Origin: Anaeramoeba flamelloides
Taxonomy: Eukaryota; Metamonada; Anaeramoebidae
NCBI GenBank assembly: GCA_027625915.1
Contig: JANTQA010000026.1
Location: 7,316,001 to 7,380,000, forward strand
Length of the DNA: 64,000 nucleotides
Reading direction: 5' to 3'
In this document: positions 35,873-47,252 of the stretch, one piece after another
Numbering within the stretch: position 1 is the first letter of the stretch
How the letters are laid out: the number at the start of each line of letters is the position of its first letter
The notes under the pieces: generated by a model
Databases searched by the model: none
What the model saw: the letters and a program-made list of their open reading frames with translations, nothing else
Told to the model about the DNA's origin: nothing
Program-made: the position numbers and the translations under genes

Positions 35873-36660
35873 TTTGAAATATTCCCGAAAATACCCAAAA
35901 ATCGAAAATACCCTAAAATACTTTTAACGACATAAAAACCCGTTATGAACAAACTTCTAAGTTACTCAATTGTCAATATACTCAGTTTAACTATAAAATA
36001 ACAATTTTACTTTCAGATAAAATATATTTTTAGAATTTTCTACTTTAAACCCTCCCTAAAGAGTTTTTGGGTACTTTTTGAGTATATTTGAGTAATTTTC
36101 AGCACTTATTAGGGTTAGTGTATATCTACGCTGGTGTATGTGTATTTGTAGGGTTATGTCGGTATGGTGTGGGTTTGTATGTTTTGGTTAAGACAATTCC
36201 TTTTATTAGATATGAAGTTAAATAAAGTTTGGCTTGGGTCAACTTTATGTAGGGTGTGTTTAATGTAAGAATAGATATTACTCAGTTATTTTGGAGTGTA
36301 TGGAAGAACACTAAATTATTAGTAATGATATACAATTAGAAATTTTATTTACATTTGTATTTTCTCTAATTTAGTTAATACTATTTCGAAATGATCAGTA
36401 ATGTTATCGTCATCAAAAATACCAATTCCTTTCTCACAAAATGGGTTGAATACTATTCCCTAAATTTTAATTTTTTTGAATTCTGATATTTTCAAACCAC
36501 AAAAAAATATTTTTTTTTATTTTAATAAAATTCCAAATTTACCTTGAAACTGAGTATATGAGGCACTTAGAGTATCTTTAAAGTTGTTTAAAAAAGTGTT
36601 TTTTTGTGGTTAAAAAATTTCGAGTATTTTCGATTTTCTGGTATTTTCGGGAATATTTGA
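35873..36660. repeat. 788-bp element with TTCCCGAAAATACC terminal inverted repeats
   Basis: The left end TTGAAATATTCCCGAAAATA and right end GTATTTTCGGGAATATTTGA are inverted. Inner stretches (AAAATCGAAAATACCC and GAGTATTTTCGATTTT) continue the match to about 40 bp. The interior includes an unusually GT-rich strip around 36110-36185. There is no coding frame. Confidence 0.7.
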
Positions 36661-37194
36661 TAGATTCTGAAAATTTTAATAATTATCTGATCAATCAGAG
36701 AAATCATATTTACTATTTTAAAGATAATTATTTCATAAGATTTTATTTTCAGAAAAAATGAATTTTACTATGCCTCAGAGATTAAACTTTGGTTTTAGTT
36801 GACAAATTAGAATAACAATAATTAAATAAAAATAAAAATAGAAAAAAAAAAGAGATTTTATTTGTTTATTATTTCTTGATGGTAAATGAAAAATGAAGAT
36901 TATTTGAAACAAACAGTAAATTGTAAATATAAATTGTAATCATTATATTTAATATTATAAAATAAACTAAAAAAAATTTAACTGTTGTACGAAAAATAAA
37001 AAATATGTTAAATGAATATCAAAAAAGTCTCAAATAAATAAAAAAAATGGATAATAATGATAATAATAATATAATAATGAAAAAATAATAATAGTAATAA
37101 AATTTTTTTATCGCCTATAATAGTGTTAGCTTTCAAAAATATTAAATTCATTTCAAAAAAAAAATAATAATGCAAGATTTGAAACAAGCATATC

Positions 37195-39085
37195 TTATTT
37201 TTTTTGTTTTTGTTTGATAAATATTTTAATTAAATTGATTGCGTTAGGTTTAATATAATCTACGAAATATTTTTGTTCAATTTCAGGACCAATAATCAAC
37301 CAAAATTCGACAATACAAGTAACCACGCCTCTTCTAATTTTGTTGTCCTTATGGTTAATTAAATTTTTGAAATTTTCCATTAATTTATTCATGTGGTTTT
37401 CAAGTTGAGATTTGGTAATATTTGAACAAATATTCTTGAGGAATATTAAACAAAAATTCAATATATTTTCGTTTCCCTTCTTAAAATGGTTAACCAAAGA
37501 GGATAAGGCTAGATTGGAATTTAAGAGGTTGGCAAGTTGAGGTATATAGGTCAAAGTTTCTTCTAATGTTAATTGGTCAGCATTTTCGCCATATTTTAAG
37601 AATTTATCAATAACGAACTTTGTATGCTTTTTAAAGCAATTGGGCTGGTTTTCAAAGAGTGACAAGAGAGTGAGGCTGATCCTTGAACTGATATTTTCGT
37701 TTTTGGAAAACAATCCGATAAATGTGTTTTCAATGACCTTTGGGAATGAGATCTCCCAATCTGATTTTGGAGCAGTTTCTGCAAGTCTTTCCATTTTTTC
37801 GCATTGTCTTTCAAGATCCATTTCTGTTAGGCAGGCTTGTTTAAATGGGGCGATAAATGGCGAGATCTTGGTTCCAATGGTTTTTGTGCTTCTTTTTTTT
37901 AGACCTTTTCTTGGTAATTTCTTCTTTGTTGACTTAAGTGAAGACACAATCGAATCGAAATCTTGTTCGTTGTTGGTACTATTATTATTGCGATTGATCT
38001 TCAGTGGCTTCCTTCCAACACTTTTCCCTCTTTTTTTCTTTGCCTTTATGCCACTCCCGATAGTGTTTCTTCTTCCTCTCATCGGGGCTCTTTTTGCATT
38101 GTCTTTATTGCCGTTGCCGTTTGGTTTTGGGTTCGTTTTTGGGTTCGGCTTGGTTTTACTTTTGGCCTTCGTTTTGGTTGCTTTAGTTGTGCTATTCTTG
38201 AGGGGTATCTTGATCGAGCTATAATCCTCTAAGGCAGTGCTAATTAAGCTTCCTGACTTTGGTGGTAAATCCGTAATAATTCCAATCAAACTAGACTTGT
38301 TATGTTGATAGACATCTTCTAGTATCTGTGATGTTTTGCTCTTTAGTTCTTGTGAATTTGTTTTTAATGCTGAGGCAGTTTTATTTACGATCGCTTGAAT
38401 ATTTGTCCTGTCTTCAAAATACGTGGTTGGTAAGATGCCTATGACTTGGTGGATCAAATCTAATAAATTCACCAAGTTTTCTTGTTCTTTGTTGTCTTTG
38501 CTTCCATTGCTATTCACGTTGAGCACTAATGTTTTTTTTGGTTTTTCAATTGGCTTTTTTGATTTTGGCCTTTGGCTAATTTGTGTCCTTTCTTCTTTGG
38601 GTTTCAATTTCCTTGTTTGCGTGCTAGTTGTTTTTTTAATTGGCTTTCGGGTATTTGGCTTCGAACTTATCCCTTTCTTGCTTCTTCCAATTGTTGATTT
38701 TTTGCCCACAGATAACGACCTTGGCTTTTTTTTTGTACGTTTTTTGCTTCTTCCTTTTCTTCCGGTTTCGGGTTTCGTTGTTGTCTATTTATTTATGTGA
38801 GTTATGTATTTATTTATTAAATTATTCATTTTTTTTTTTTTTTTTGAGATAAATATTAATAATTTTGAAGAAAAACATTTTTAATTGAGTTATTTTAAAA
38901 AAGTGTTATCGAAATAGTTTTCAAAGGTATCTGTAAAACAGTTGATGTAATCTTAAATAGACCTACTTTCGGTGTACTTTATTTGAAAACTATTTTTGTC
39001 AACACTTTCTTAAGATGAAATTTTTTATAAGATTTTTTTCTTTTTATGTTTTTGTTTTTTTATTCTAAAAATAAGACATTACAGA

Positions 39086-39116
<31 letters not shown>

Positions 39117-42100
39117 GAATAAGATGTATTATATGAAAAAATCGATGAAAATGGATCTTCTTTTTTTGTTTCTTCTTTTTGTGCATGTAATTTTTTACCA
39201 TTAAGATCCAATTTATTCATTTTAGAAGCAGGGATCACTCTTTTGAATCTTCCTTTCAGATATTTTAATAATTTCGTTTCCTTTGTTTCAATTTTAATTT
39301 TTTTTTTTTTATTGAATCCAAATTCGTCATCATCATCTTCTTCTTCCTGTTTCTTTTCCTTCTCCTCACCTCCCTCTTTGTCAACAATTAATATTTTTTT
39401 TAATTCTTGAATTATGGGCTTTCCAACATAACTATTAATTTTTTATAAAATAATCAAAAAGATTTTATGAAGGAATTAAGAAATAAATTTTCGAATAAAA
39501 AATGATAAATTTTAATTTTTTGAAAAAATAATAAAAATGACATGGAGATCAAATACGGTATTCTGTAACTATACTAAATTTTCAAAATTTTGGAAACAGT
39601 TAAAATAAGTTGAAAAGAATAACAATACTACAGTTTCATACAATTTGGAAATAATTTTTAATTTACAAACTATTTTTATCTTTTTTCTTTTTTGTCTTCA
39701 TTTCCTTTTTTTGAGTTACGTAATCTGTTTCATTAGATCGGGAATTTTTTTTACAATGATCGATAGAAAGTTTATGTTGAGATTAGTTAATTAGAAAAAT
39801 CACATAAGAACAGAAGATGGTATCTTATCATTTGATCGATCAATAATTGTTGATGAAATTTCATCAAATTTAGCCAATACAAATTTTTTTGTTCTTATCG
39901 TTTCATTATTTTGGACACACCAATTTTTTTTTTTTTGTTTTATATTTTTTTAGTTTATTTGGATGAAAATTATTGTAGATAAAAACATTAATACTAAGTA
40001 ACTTAAACGTGATTTAATATTACGTTTGGAAAATACAATAAATTGGGTTTTTTTTTAGCTTATTTTTGATTTTGGGTGTGTCCAAATTTGTGGAATGGAG
40101 TTTATATTGTTTTTATTGCTTTTTTTTTTTTTTTTTCTTCTTCTTCTTAATCTTCTATTTGTTATTTTTATAAATCAAAAAAAACTATTTTTTGATGGTT
40201 CAATATTTTGGCCTCTTTATTAAAACAAATTTTGGTGACGATCCAGAAATTTTCGAAATAAAAGGATATAAAAGCTCCTCATCCAACACTTTCAAGACTT
40301 GAGGCACGAAAAAAAACCTTAAAGTATTTACTTTTACTTTTTTTTATTATTTTTTTTCAGAAAACTAGGTTGAGTTTAAAATACTTCTAATGACTGTAAT
40401 TAAATGATTCTTTTGAATACTCTTTGAATTAGGAGTCACAAATTTAGTCACTTCAACACTCTCTCTTTAACAGATTATGAGCTCTTGAGTACTTAACCCT
40501 TACCAATAAAGCCTATTATCTCTATTATTTCTTGCTTTTTTAATCTCTTTTTCTCTTGTCTTTGTTCTTGTAATAAAATTTTTTCTGTTCATTTTTTAAA
40601 GAAAAGCTATCGTCTGAGTTATAATATTCTCTACATTATAGCTCGGACTTAAAACACTTAATACAATTTAATGTTTCGTGAAACGTGCCGTGGAGTGCCG
40701 TAGAGTGCCTAGTTTTTCTTGAGGTTTTCTGTTTTATTTGTTAAATATATCGATTTTCGTTAGGTTTTTTTTACTTTAGAAATAAACCGAAAATTTTAAT
40801 AAATTTTCTGTTTATTTCTAAAGTAAAAAAAAACCTAGAACACTTCACAAATAAACAGAAAACTCAAGAAAACCTAACGGCGCTTTTCCAGAATTCAAAA
40901 GAATAGAGAAAAATCTTTGATTTTACTTAATACTTTTAAATTCCGGAAAAGCTAACTGCGGTTTTTTTTAATTTTTGAAATAAAATGAAAATTTATTTAA
41001 TTTTCGGTTTCTGTCTTAAATTAAAAAAAAACCTAACGGTAAATATGGTGTAATTTTATTGAATTACCTCTCCTAATTCATAATATAAAAATTTCCTTAT
41101 TTTTTTTTTTTCATTAATTAAATTTGTTGTTTTGTGTTTTTATTCTCAAAATAATGATTTTATTATTATATCTTGATTATTTTATTCATTAATAATTCTT
41201 TTGTTTTCTGTTATAGTATTTTCAAAGGGTGTTTTACAAAACTTTTAAAAAGTAAAATGAAGCTTGATCATAAACGGAATCGAGATGTTTGGTGAACTGT
41301 ATTTAAAATTTTTTGAAAAAAAATCCAAAAAATATTTCAAAACCAACCAAATCTGATGTTTGTTATTTTTAAAATAAATGAATTTTGAGAAAAGTTAAAA
41401 TAGAAATCTCGGTAAATATATATCACAACTACATTTTGGAATTTTACATCTTTTTACATTCGCAGTGTACAATTATCGATGATATGTTTGGTCAAAATCA
41501 GCTGTAGTATCACTCCATCCTCTAAAGGATATCGAATATATATTTAACAATGTTTAAAATATGTAATTGGCTGTTTGAAATTTTTTTTGTTCAAAGTACC
41601 TTAAGTACTATTCATATTTTATAAGCTATGTGGGGATTGAAATACGATATTTTGACCAATAAACGTGTTTTAAAGGAATGTTAATGAAAGGAAATTCAAA
41701 ATTTTGACATTTTTTGAAAATTTAAATCAAAACATTGATTGATCCAAAAAATTGCATTAAATTTTTTGGATCAAACAAAGCAAAATACAAATCGGTTTTT
41801 TTTTTTTATTTGACATTGCTGATAGTGTCTATCCAAATTATTTTAAAGTGTATTGGTACACTTGAAGTAAATTATATGGTGGTTGAAAATAATTTGAAAA
41901 GACCAAATATAATAAATTTTGATTTTTAAACCTTTTAAAGGTAAATTTCAAATTTGTCAGGTAAGAGTAAAAATAGTTTCACCAAACACAAAAATTTTTG
42001 AAAAAAAACCAAAATTTTAACTAGTAATCTTTTAAACAACATTCTTTTAAGTCAACAAATATGTCTGTAGTCATGAAAATAGTATGAACAGACAATAAAA

Positions 42101-45100
42101 TATGAATATTCCTTTATGAAATTTTAAAGAAATAAATTTGGAGATAACGTATGTTTAGGTAACTTGGAAATTTCTATTCTTCAAAAAAATAAAAAAAGTT
42201 TTCTTGCTTTCTTATTTGACTCAAACAGTTTGGATAGTGATATAATCTGTAGACATTTGTAGACTTTCGACATTAGTCTACAAATATATGTAAATAAATT
42301 AAAAAAAATAAAGTCTACAAAATTGTCGGCATATTTCAGTCGACAAAGTATGAAAATGATTTTTTTTTTGCCCAAAGTTCGATTCTTTCATGAATTATTT
42401 TTTTGTCTTAAGTCTAATTAATTTAAGGTTTTTTAGTTTTTTTTTCAATAGTAAAAAGTTTATAAAATTTAAAGTTTTTTTTTGTAATAAGTATTTAAAT
42501 GTTAAATAATTCTAATCTAGTTATATATACAGTCAGTTTCACTTTTAAGGCACAAACTTTCAACGAAATTTAAGGCACAAAAAAATCTCAAATTAAGGCA
42601 CAAAATTTGAAATTTCATTTTTTACAATTTATTTTTACTAGACTTTGAATTTTGTGCCTTAATTTGAGATTTTTTTTGTGCCTTAAATTTCGTTGAAAGT
42701 TTGTGCCTTAAAAGTGAAACTGACTGTAATAAAATTCTCAAAATTAACTAGTTTAGTAAATAATTTTTTTAATTATTTTTTTTACTTTAACTTCTTCAAA
42801 AATGACATCTCCTGCAGAAAATTTTAACAAAAAAATTACTCAATCAAAAACGGAAAAACAAAATAAAAGAAAGAAATTGATAGAGAAATATAAAAAGAAC
42901 CAAAAAGAGTTTCCCAAAAAACTATTATTTAGAGGATTTAATTATTATTTATCCAAAATTCACCCAACATCTGGAAATTATTATTATAGGTGTATAAACA
43001 GAAAAGAGAAATGTAAGGCAAGATTTACATTCGACCCAAAAACATTTAAAATCACTATTACTCAAAAAGCACATATAAATTTAGGAAAAAATTGTAAACC
43101 CTTGGAAAATATCAAAAAAAACCACCTTTGCTCCTGATTTTGATAATATTATATCTGAAATGGTTAATGAGAAAAAAAACAACAAAAGAAATTTTTACAA
43201 ATTTAATAAAGCACTCTGAAAAAAACAATACGACTCTTGCTCCTTTTTTGACACAAAATCAAATTAAAAATAAAATCAAATATCAAATCCAATCTGAAAG
43301 ACCAACAAACACCTTAGAAAAAATAACTTTTGGTAAAGAATTAACTCATGAAGGATTTGAATTTTTACAAATTTATCAAGAAGTTCCATTTAAAATGATT
43401 TCTTGGAGTTCTTTTGAAATGATCAATGTTATGAGATCATCTTCTCATTTATTCGTAGATGGAACTTTCCTCTCTGCTCCAAATACTTTTTCTCAATTAA
43501 TAATTTTATCAGTTTATGACATACAAACAAATTGTTTTGTTGTTACAAACTATAGTTTAATTGACTCAAAATTTGAAAATAATTATGATAATCTTTTCTT
43601 TCAAATCTTTCAAAAAATTCCAAAATTTTGCCCGCGATTTATTACTTGTGATTTCGAAAAAGCATTAACAAATAGTTTACAGAAAAAATTCCCGAAATCA
43701 AAAATTATACATTGTTATTTTCATTTCACTCAATGCCTTGTTAGAAGAATTCGAACAACTGGAAATAAAAATAATAAAGAATTGTTTCAAATTTTTGAGA
43801 AATTAAAAAAATTTGTTGATTTGAATCCACAATTATTATTTAAGAAATGGAAAAAAATATATTTGAATAATGATGATTCAAAAATTCAAAATTTTCTAAA
43901 TTATTTTTATAAAATTTTTTTCAAACAACATCCTCCTGTTACTTGGAATGTTTCTTCTTTTTGTAAGAATATTATGAAAACAAATGCATTTTTGGAAGGA
44001 AATAATGCTTTATTAAATAAAATATTTAATCACAAAAAAACCAACTTTGGAAAATTTTATTATACAAATTAGAAAACTCGAAAATGAATCCATGTTAATA
44101 CTTAGAGATCAAAGAAAGAGAAAATCGAATCAAAATCAAAAATTTAACTATAATAAAAATTTTAAATTTAAAATTAAAGAGGATAAATTAAAATGGAAAA
44201 AATTTCAGAAAAAAAATTGAAAAGTTTATAATAACCAAACAGAAGAAACAAACACCAATATCTATTAAAAGCAAAGGTTATAATTATAATTTACAAAATA
44301 AATGGAAACAAAGTCAAAAAAAACCAAATAAAAATAAAAATAAAAATAAAAATAAAAATAAAAAACAACAAATAAAATGTTCAAATTGTGGTAAATATGG
44401 ACATAATAAAAGAACATGTTCAAAAAAATAATCGAATTTTATATTTTTATCCCATTTTAACAATTTTTTGTTTAACAAATAATTACACAAATCTTAATTC
44501 TAAGCTCTTTTTTTACTTTTTCTTTCAACTTTTTTATTGTCCTTTTACTCCTTATTTTACTCAATATACACTCTTGCTCTCAAAATAAAATTTCCACAAA
44601 ACATAAATTTTAATAATTGGTTAGTTTGCTTTTTTTATTATTAGATTTTTTTTAGTAAAATTACAAATAAAACGATAAAGTTATTTAAATTACTTTATAC
44701 GTATTTTTTTCAAAAAAAAAATAGTTTGACATTTAACAATAAATTACTCCTTTATTAAAAAAATAATTGAAATCCTTCCTCAATAAAAAAAAAACTCTTG
44801 AATTGTGAATAGAACTTTGGACAAAAAAATCATCTTTATACTTTGTCGACTGAACTATGCCGACAATTTTGTAGACTTTATTTTTTTTAATTATTTTTAT
44901 ATATTTGTAGACTAATGTCGAAAGTCTACAAATGTCTACATTTTACAACTTTTACCAACAGTTTATAAAAAAAGCTTTTCCGGTTTTTTTAAGTAAAAAA
45001 CTGCATTTTGTTGCCGAAAACTTGAATTGCGTCCTAAATGAAGAATTAGATCTCTTATCTTATGAGCCAAGTTATTTAAATGGTTGAATAAAAGATCTCG

Positions 45101-46116
45101 TCTGTAATTCACAACAAAGAGAAATTATTTTATTTTATTGAAAAAACATTTCAACAAAAAAGAACAGAAAAATAGTAAATATGAAGGTAAGAGATTTTTG
45201 TTTTCATTTTAGAATTAGTTTCTCTTTTTCTCTTTAATTTTTTTCGATTTGAATACACTAATACGACAACACAAATTGGGGTTGTTTGTTGAATCGAAGA
45301 AGCAAGGTCATTGAATAAGAAAATTTGTTTCAGAAGAAAAAAAAAAAAAAGAAAAAAAAAATGAAAAAAGTAAAAAAAAGAAGGGTTTGTGTTCAACTTG
45401 ATAATAATCGAAAAAGAAAAAAAGATGTTACGAATAAATTTCCTCAAAAATCTTGATTGAAATATCGGAAAGTTCTGGATCGTCCATTAATAAAAAGGGC
45501 ACAATTAAAGGAATTAATTTGATTATTGGGAAATCATCCAAATTCAGTTCGATCTCTGTTCGAAAGCATTCGAGCATGCCAACACGTAATAAGCGGTTTT
45601 CATCTTGGAACCACGACTCTACAATATCTAAAACAAAAGAAGCACCTTCAACCTTAATAAATCTTCTCATCAAGGAAACGACTAAACCCTGCAAGTTGTT
45701 ATCCTCTTCTTCAATTTGAAACAGCCTTTTGCATGTTTTAAGCACCCTCCCTCCATAACTCTTGATACGGTAATATTCGAGTGCAATGAAAAACTCGAGA
45801 GATCCTAAAACAGGCTTTAGTAATGAACTTTCGATGCTGTCGCTTTCTAAAATCTCTAAAATGTCTTTAATATATCGTTCAACTTCTTTGTCTGTAAAGG
45901 TGCCTCCTCCTTGTAAATATTCCTCAAACTCATTTGCTCCTGAAATCTTCTGATCTAATTCTATTGGGAACCAAAGCAGAATTTGGTGGTGTTTTTTATT
46001 TAGGTAAACGGGTTGCATTTAGGTTAGGTTTGTAAAAAGAAAAAGTAATTGTTTTCTTCATTGAAAAAAGATTTACCTTCGCCTTCAAGTTGTTGGAAAT
46101 ATTGACTTACTGACAT
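37195..46116 (-). CDS. CLASP/TOG-domain microtubule-associated protein (four exons)
   Basis: Exons are 46116-46077, 45960-45432, 39431-39083 and 38784-37195; phases 1, 2 and 0 fit and the product is 835 aa. CLASP proteins bind tubulin through TOG domains and promote microtubule rescue. The N-terminal helical repeat domain (residues 14-200) is TOG-like: LLRVGMLECFRTEIE, and across the 6-kb intron EEIYS|YVGKPIIQEL, which resembles EIYRHVGERVR of CLASP TOG2. Exon 3 adds an acidic stretch and a poly-Thr run. A long basic S/T/K/P-rich linker (about 310-590) suits the microtubule lattice. The C terminus (about 600-835) is a second TOG with DNKIRRGVVTCIVEFWLIIG, the CLASP signature region. The first exon is only 13 codons and less certain: a start at 46018 without that intron would give a different N terminus. 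The third exon has no Met start and is reached only by splicing. Confidence 0.82.
39571..40105. repeat. Tc1/mariner-related non-autonomous repeat (CLASP intron 2)
   Basis: The left end ATACTAAATTTTCAAAATTT and right end CCAAATTTGTGGAATGGAGT are the family TIRs. The interior carries TCATTTGATCGATCAATAAT and GAAATTTCATCAAATTTAGC. It is collinear with 25868-26425 and begins only 140 bp upstream of the third CLASP exon. Confidence 0.7.
40236..40530 (+). mobile_element. LINE 3'-UTR copy
   Basis: CAGAAAACTAGGTTGAGTTT, AAATACTTCTAATGACTGTA, TTTAGTCACTTCAACACTCT and the ending CTTACCAATAAAGCC match, in order, the 3' UTR after the LINE ORF at 20783. No coding part remains. Confidence 0.6.
40676..41041. 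repeat. Hairpin cluster in CLASP intron 2
   Basis: It opens with ACGTGCCGTGGAGTGCCGTA and contains three or four palindromes: TTAGGTTTTTTTTACTTTAG facing its inverse, AAAAGAATAGAGAAAAATC facing GATTTTACTTAATACTTTT, and TTTTTAATTTTTGAAATAA facing TCTTAAATTAAAAAAAAAC. It is very similar to 23441-24274. Confidence 0.75.
42530..42726. repeat. Near-perfect palindromic MITE nested in the MULE
   Basis: The ends CAGTCAGTTTCACTTTTAAG and CTTAAAAGTGAAACTGACTG form arms of about 80 bp that differ by one A-run length, flanked by TA on both sides (42528-42529, 42727-42728). Each arm holds three TTAAGGCACAAA modules, which look like subterminal binding repeats. The TA target and TIR suit a Tc1/mariner-type non-autonomous element. 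This is the freshest copy seen in the window. Confidence 0.85.
42802..44431 (+). pseudogene. MULE transposase: FLYWCH finger, DDE core, zinc knuckle (frames broken)
   Basis: From ATG at 42802 the first frame has a basic N terminus and a FLYWCH zinc-finger-like segment (LFRGFNYYLSKIH...YYYRCINRKEKCKARF). After frame changes near 43130-43185, the MULE domain reads FVDGTF (first Asp), ITCDFEKALT (second Asp), HCYFHFTQCLVRRIR (the C/H motif between the acids) and NAFLEGNNALL (Glu). The frame changes again near 44040 and near 44215, and the last part ends in KCSNCGKYGHNKRTCSKK, a CCHC knuckle, stopping at 44431. All breaks lie in or next to A-runs, so they may be decay or homopolymer-length sequencing errors. 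All catalytic acids are present. Confidence 0.85.
45961..46076 (-). other. CLASP intron 1 (116 bp), tentative
   Basis: Donor GAAG|GTAAAT and acceptor CCCAATAG fit the consensus of the other introns here, and splicing keeps phase (1 base plus 2). The alternative is no intron and a start at ATG 46018, which would add MQPVYLNKKHHQILLWFPI before ELDQ. The choice is not settled. Confidence 0.5.
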
Positions 46117-46571
46117 TGAGAAAATAAATGTATTTGTTTTTTTACAATATTCGTAAAAGGTTGAAAAGAAAAGAGTAAAATAAAAAAAATAAAATATTTT
46201 TATCATAAAAATTTCAGAGTTAAATCGTCATTCGAATATAATTCTGGATAACAGATCTTTTACACAATCAGGTTATTCACAAAAAGTATTTTTCTCTTCT
46301 CAAAATTATTTTTATTTTTAATTCACTTTTTATCCTTATGAGATCAAGATCTTTTTTGAGGTAAAGTATCACTTTTCTCAAAACACAAGATAATACTTTG
46401 TTTCTTCTGAAAAATAAAACTTTGCAAGAATTATAACTCTTTTCACAAATAAGTTTCTCTTCGAATACGAAGTGTTGTTTTTCGGTCATTTGTTTGGGTG
46501 TTTGTTTCTTCCTGGGGAAAGTAGATGCTTTTTTCAAGAAGAAAAGTCAGAAAAAGAAAAAATTAACTTTT

Positions 46572-46734
46572 CTGGTATTTGAATTACAAATGGGAAATTT
46601 TTTCACTTGCTTTACAATTTCCTTTTTCGAACAAAACTCCAATTTACAACCTGGCCGTGTAGGGAAACTCTGTTTGTCATAAATAAGGAAAATGAATTGA
46701 AAATATTTTCCCATTTAGACTTCAAATACCAGTA
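46572..46734. repeat. CTGGTATTTGAATT MITE, copy 2
   Basis: The ends CTGGTATTTGAATTACAAAT and CATTTAGACTTCAAATACCAG are inverted repeats matching 2305-2467 in sequence and length. TA follows the right end, while the left flank is TT. Confidence 0.65.
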
Positions 46735-47252
46735 AGGTCTATCCATTTTTTTAAGAGAGGAAAATTTAATTTTAGAAGGGCAACATACTTTCCAACTTCA
46801 AAGAATGTTGTTTAAAAGATTTCTTTATAAAATTTTGGTTTTTTTTCAAAAATTTTTGTGTTTCGGTAAAACTATTTTTCCTCTTAACTGAAAAATTTGA
46901 AATTTACCTTGAAAAGGTTGGAAAACCAAAAACATCTTAAGTTTGACTTCCTTTTCTACTTCATTTTCAGGTATAATAGAATTTACTTCAAGGGTATAAA
47001 TATACTTACGGATGAAGTGGGTAGTTAGATAAGTAAGATTTAAATACAATCCCTTGAAAATATAATAAAGTTTTCTAAGATTGTTTAAGGTTACTTAGAA
47101 TATGAAGTGGATAGTTAAATATGCAAACTAAGTGGTAAGTGAAATGGAATTGAATTTTTCCTTGTTTTATGATAGAATATAAATTAGTTTTACATCTCGA
47201 AAAGAAATTTTCATTTTACCTCAAAATCTCTAAACAATCTAAAATTGTTATA

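Larger units (their letters stand above)
34635..37194. other. Interval upstream of the BTB gene with two repeat structures
   Basis: It contains a short inverted piece of the 10.6-kb repeat near 34747, a hairpin cluster (35185-35358) and the inverted-repeat element 35873-36660. No protein-coding gene is seen. Confidence 0.6.
42248..44940 (+). mobile_element. MULE (Mutator-like) DNA transposon, 2.7 kb
   Basis: Terminal inverted repeats of about 130 bp (42248-42380 and 44811-44940) begin TGTAGACATTTGTAGACTTT and enclose a FLYWCH plus MULE transposase region. TIRs of this length and the domain order are typical of Mutator-like elements. The 9 bp outside each end do not match, so no target duplication is claimed. 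It sits in the giant CLASP intron on the opposite strand and itself hosts a MITE (42530-42726). Confidence 0.88.
39432..45431 (-). other. CLASP intron 2 (6.0 kb) hosting a MULE transposon
   Basis: The donor is GTAACA after 45432 and the acceptor TTAATAG precedes 39431. It contains a Tc1/mariner-related repeat (39571-40105), a LINE 3'-UTR copy (40236-40530), a hairpin cluster (40676-41041) and a MULE (42248-44940) with a nested MITE. The remainder (41042-42247 and 44941-45431) shows no gene. Confidence 0.8.

Noticed and set aside
36110-36190. GT-rich strip considered as a tRNA or telomere-like sequence
   Set aside because: No cloverleaf pairing or T-loop motif and no regular telomeric unit; it lies inside an inverted-repeat element.
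37640-38224. Long plus-strand frame over the CLASP gene
   Set aside because: Antisense shadow of the basic CLASP linker and TOG region; its composition mirrors the real exon.
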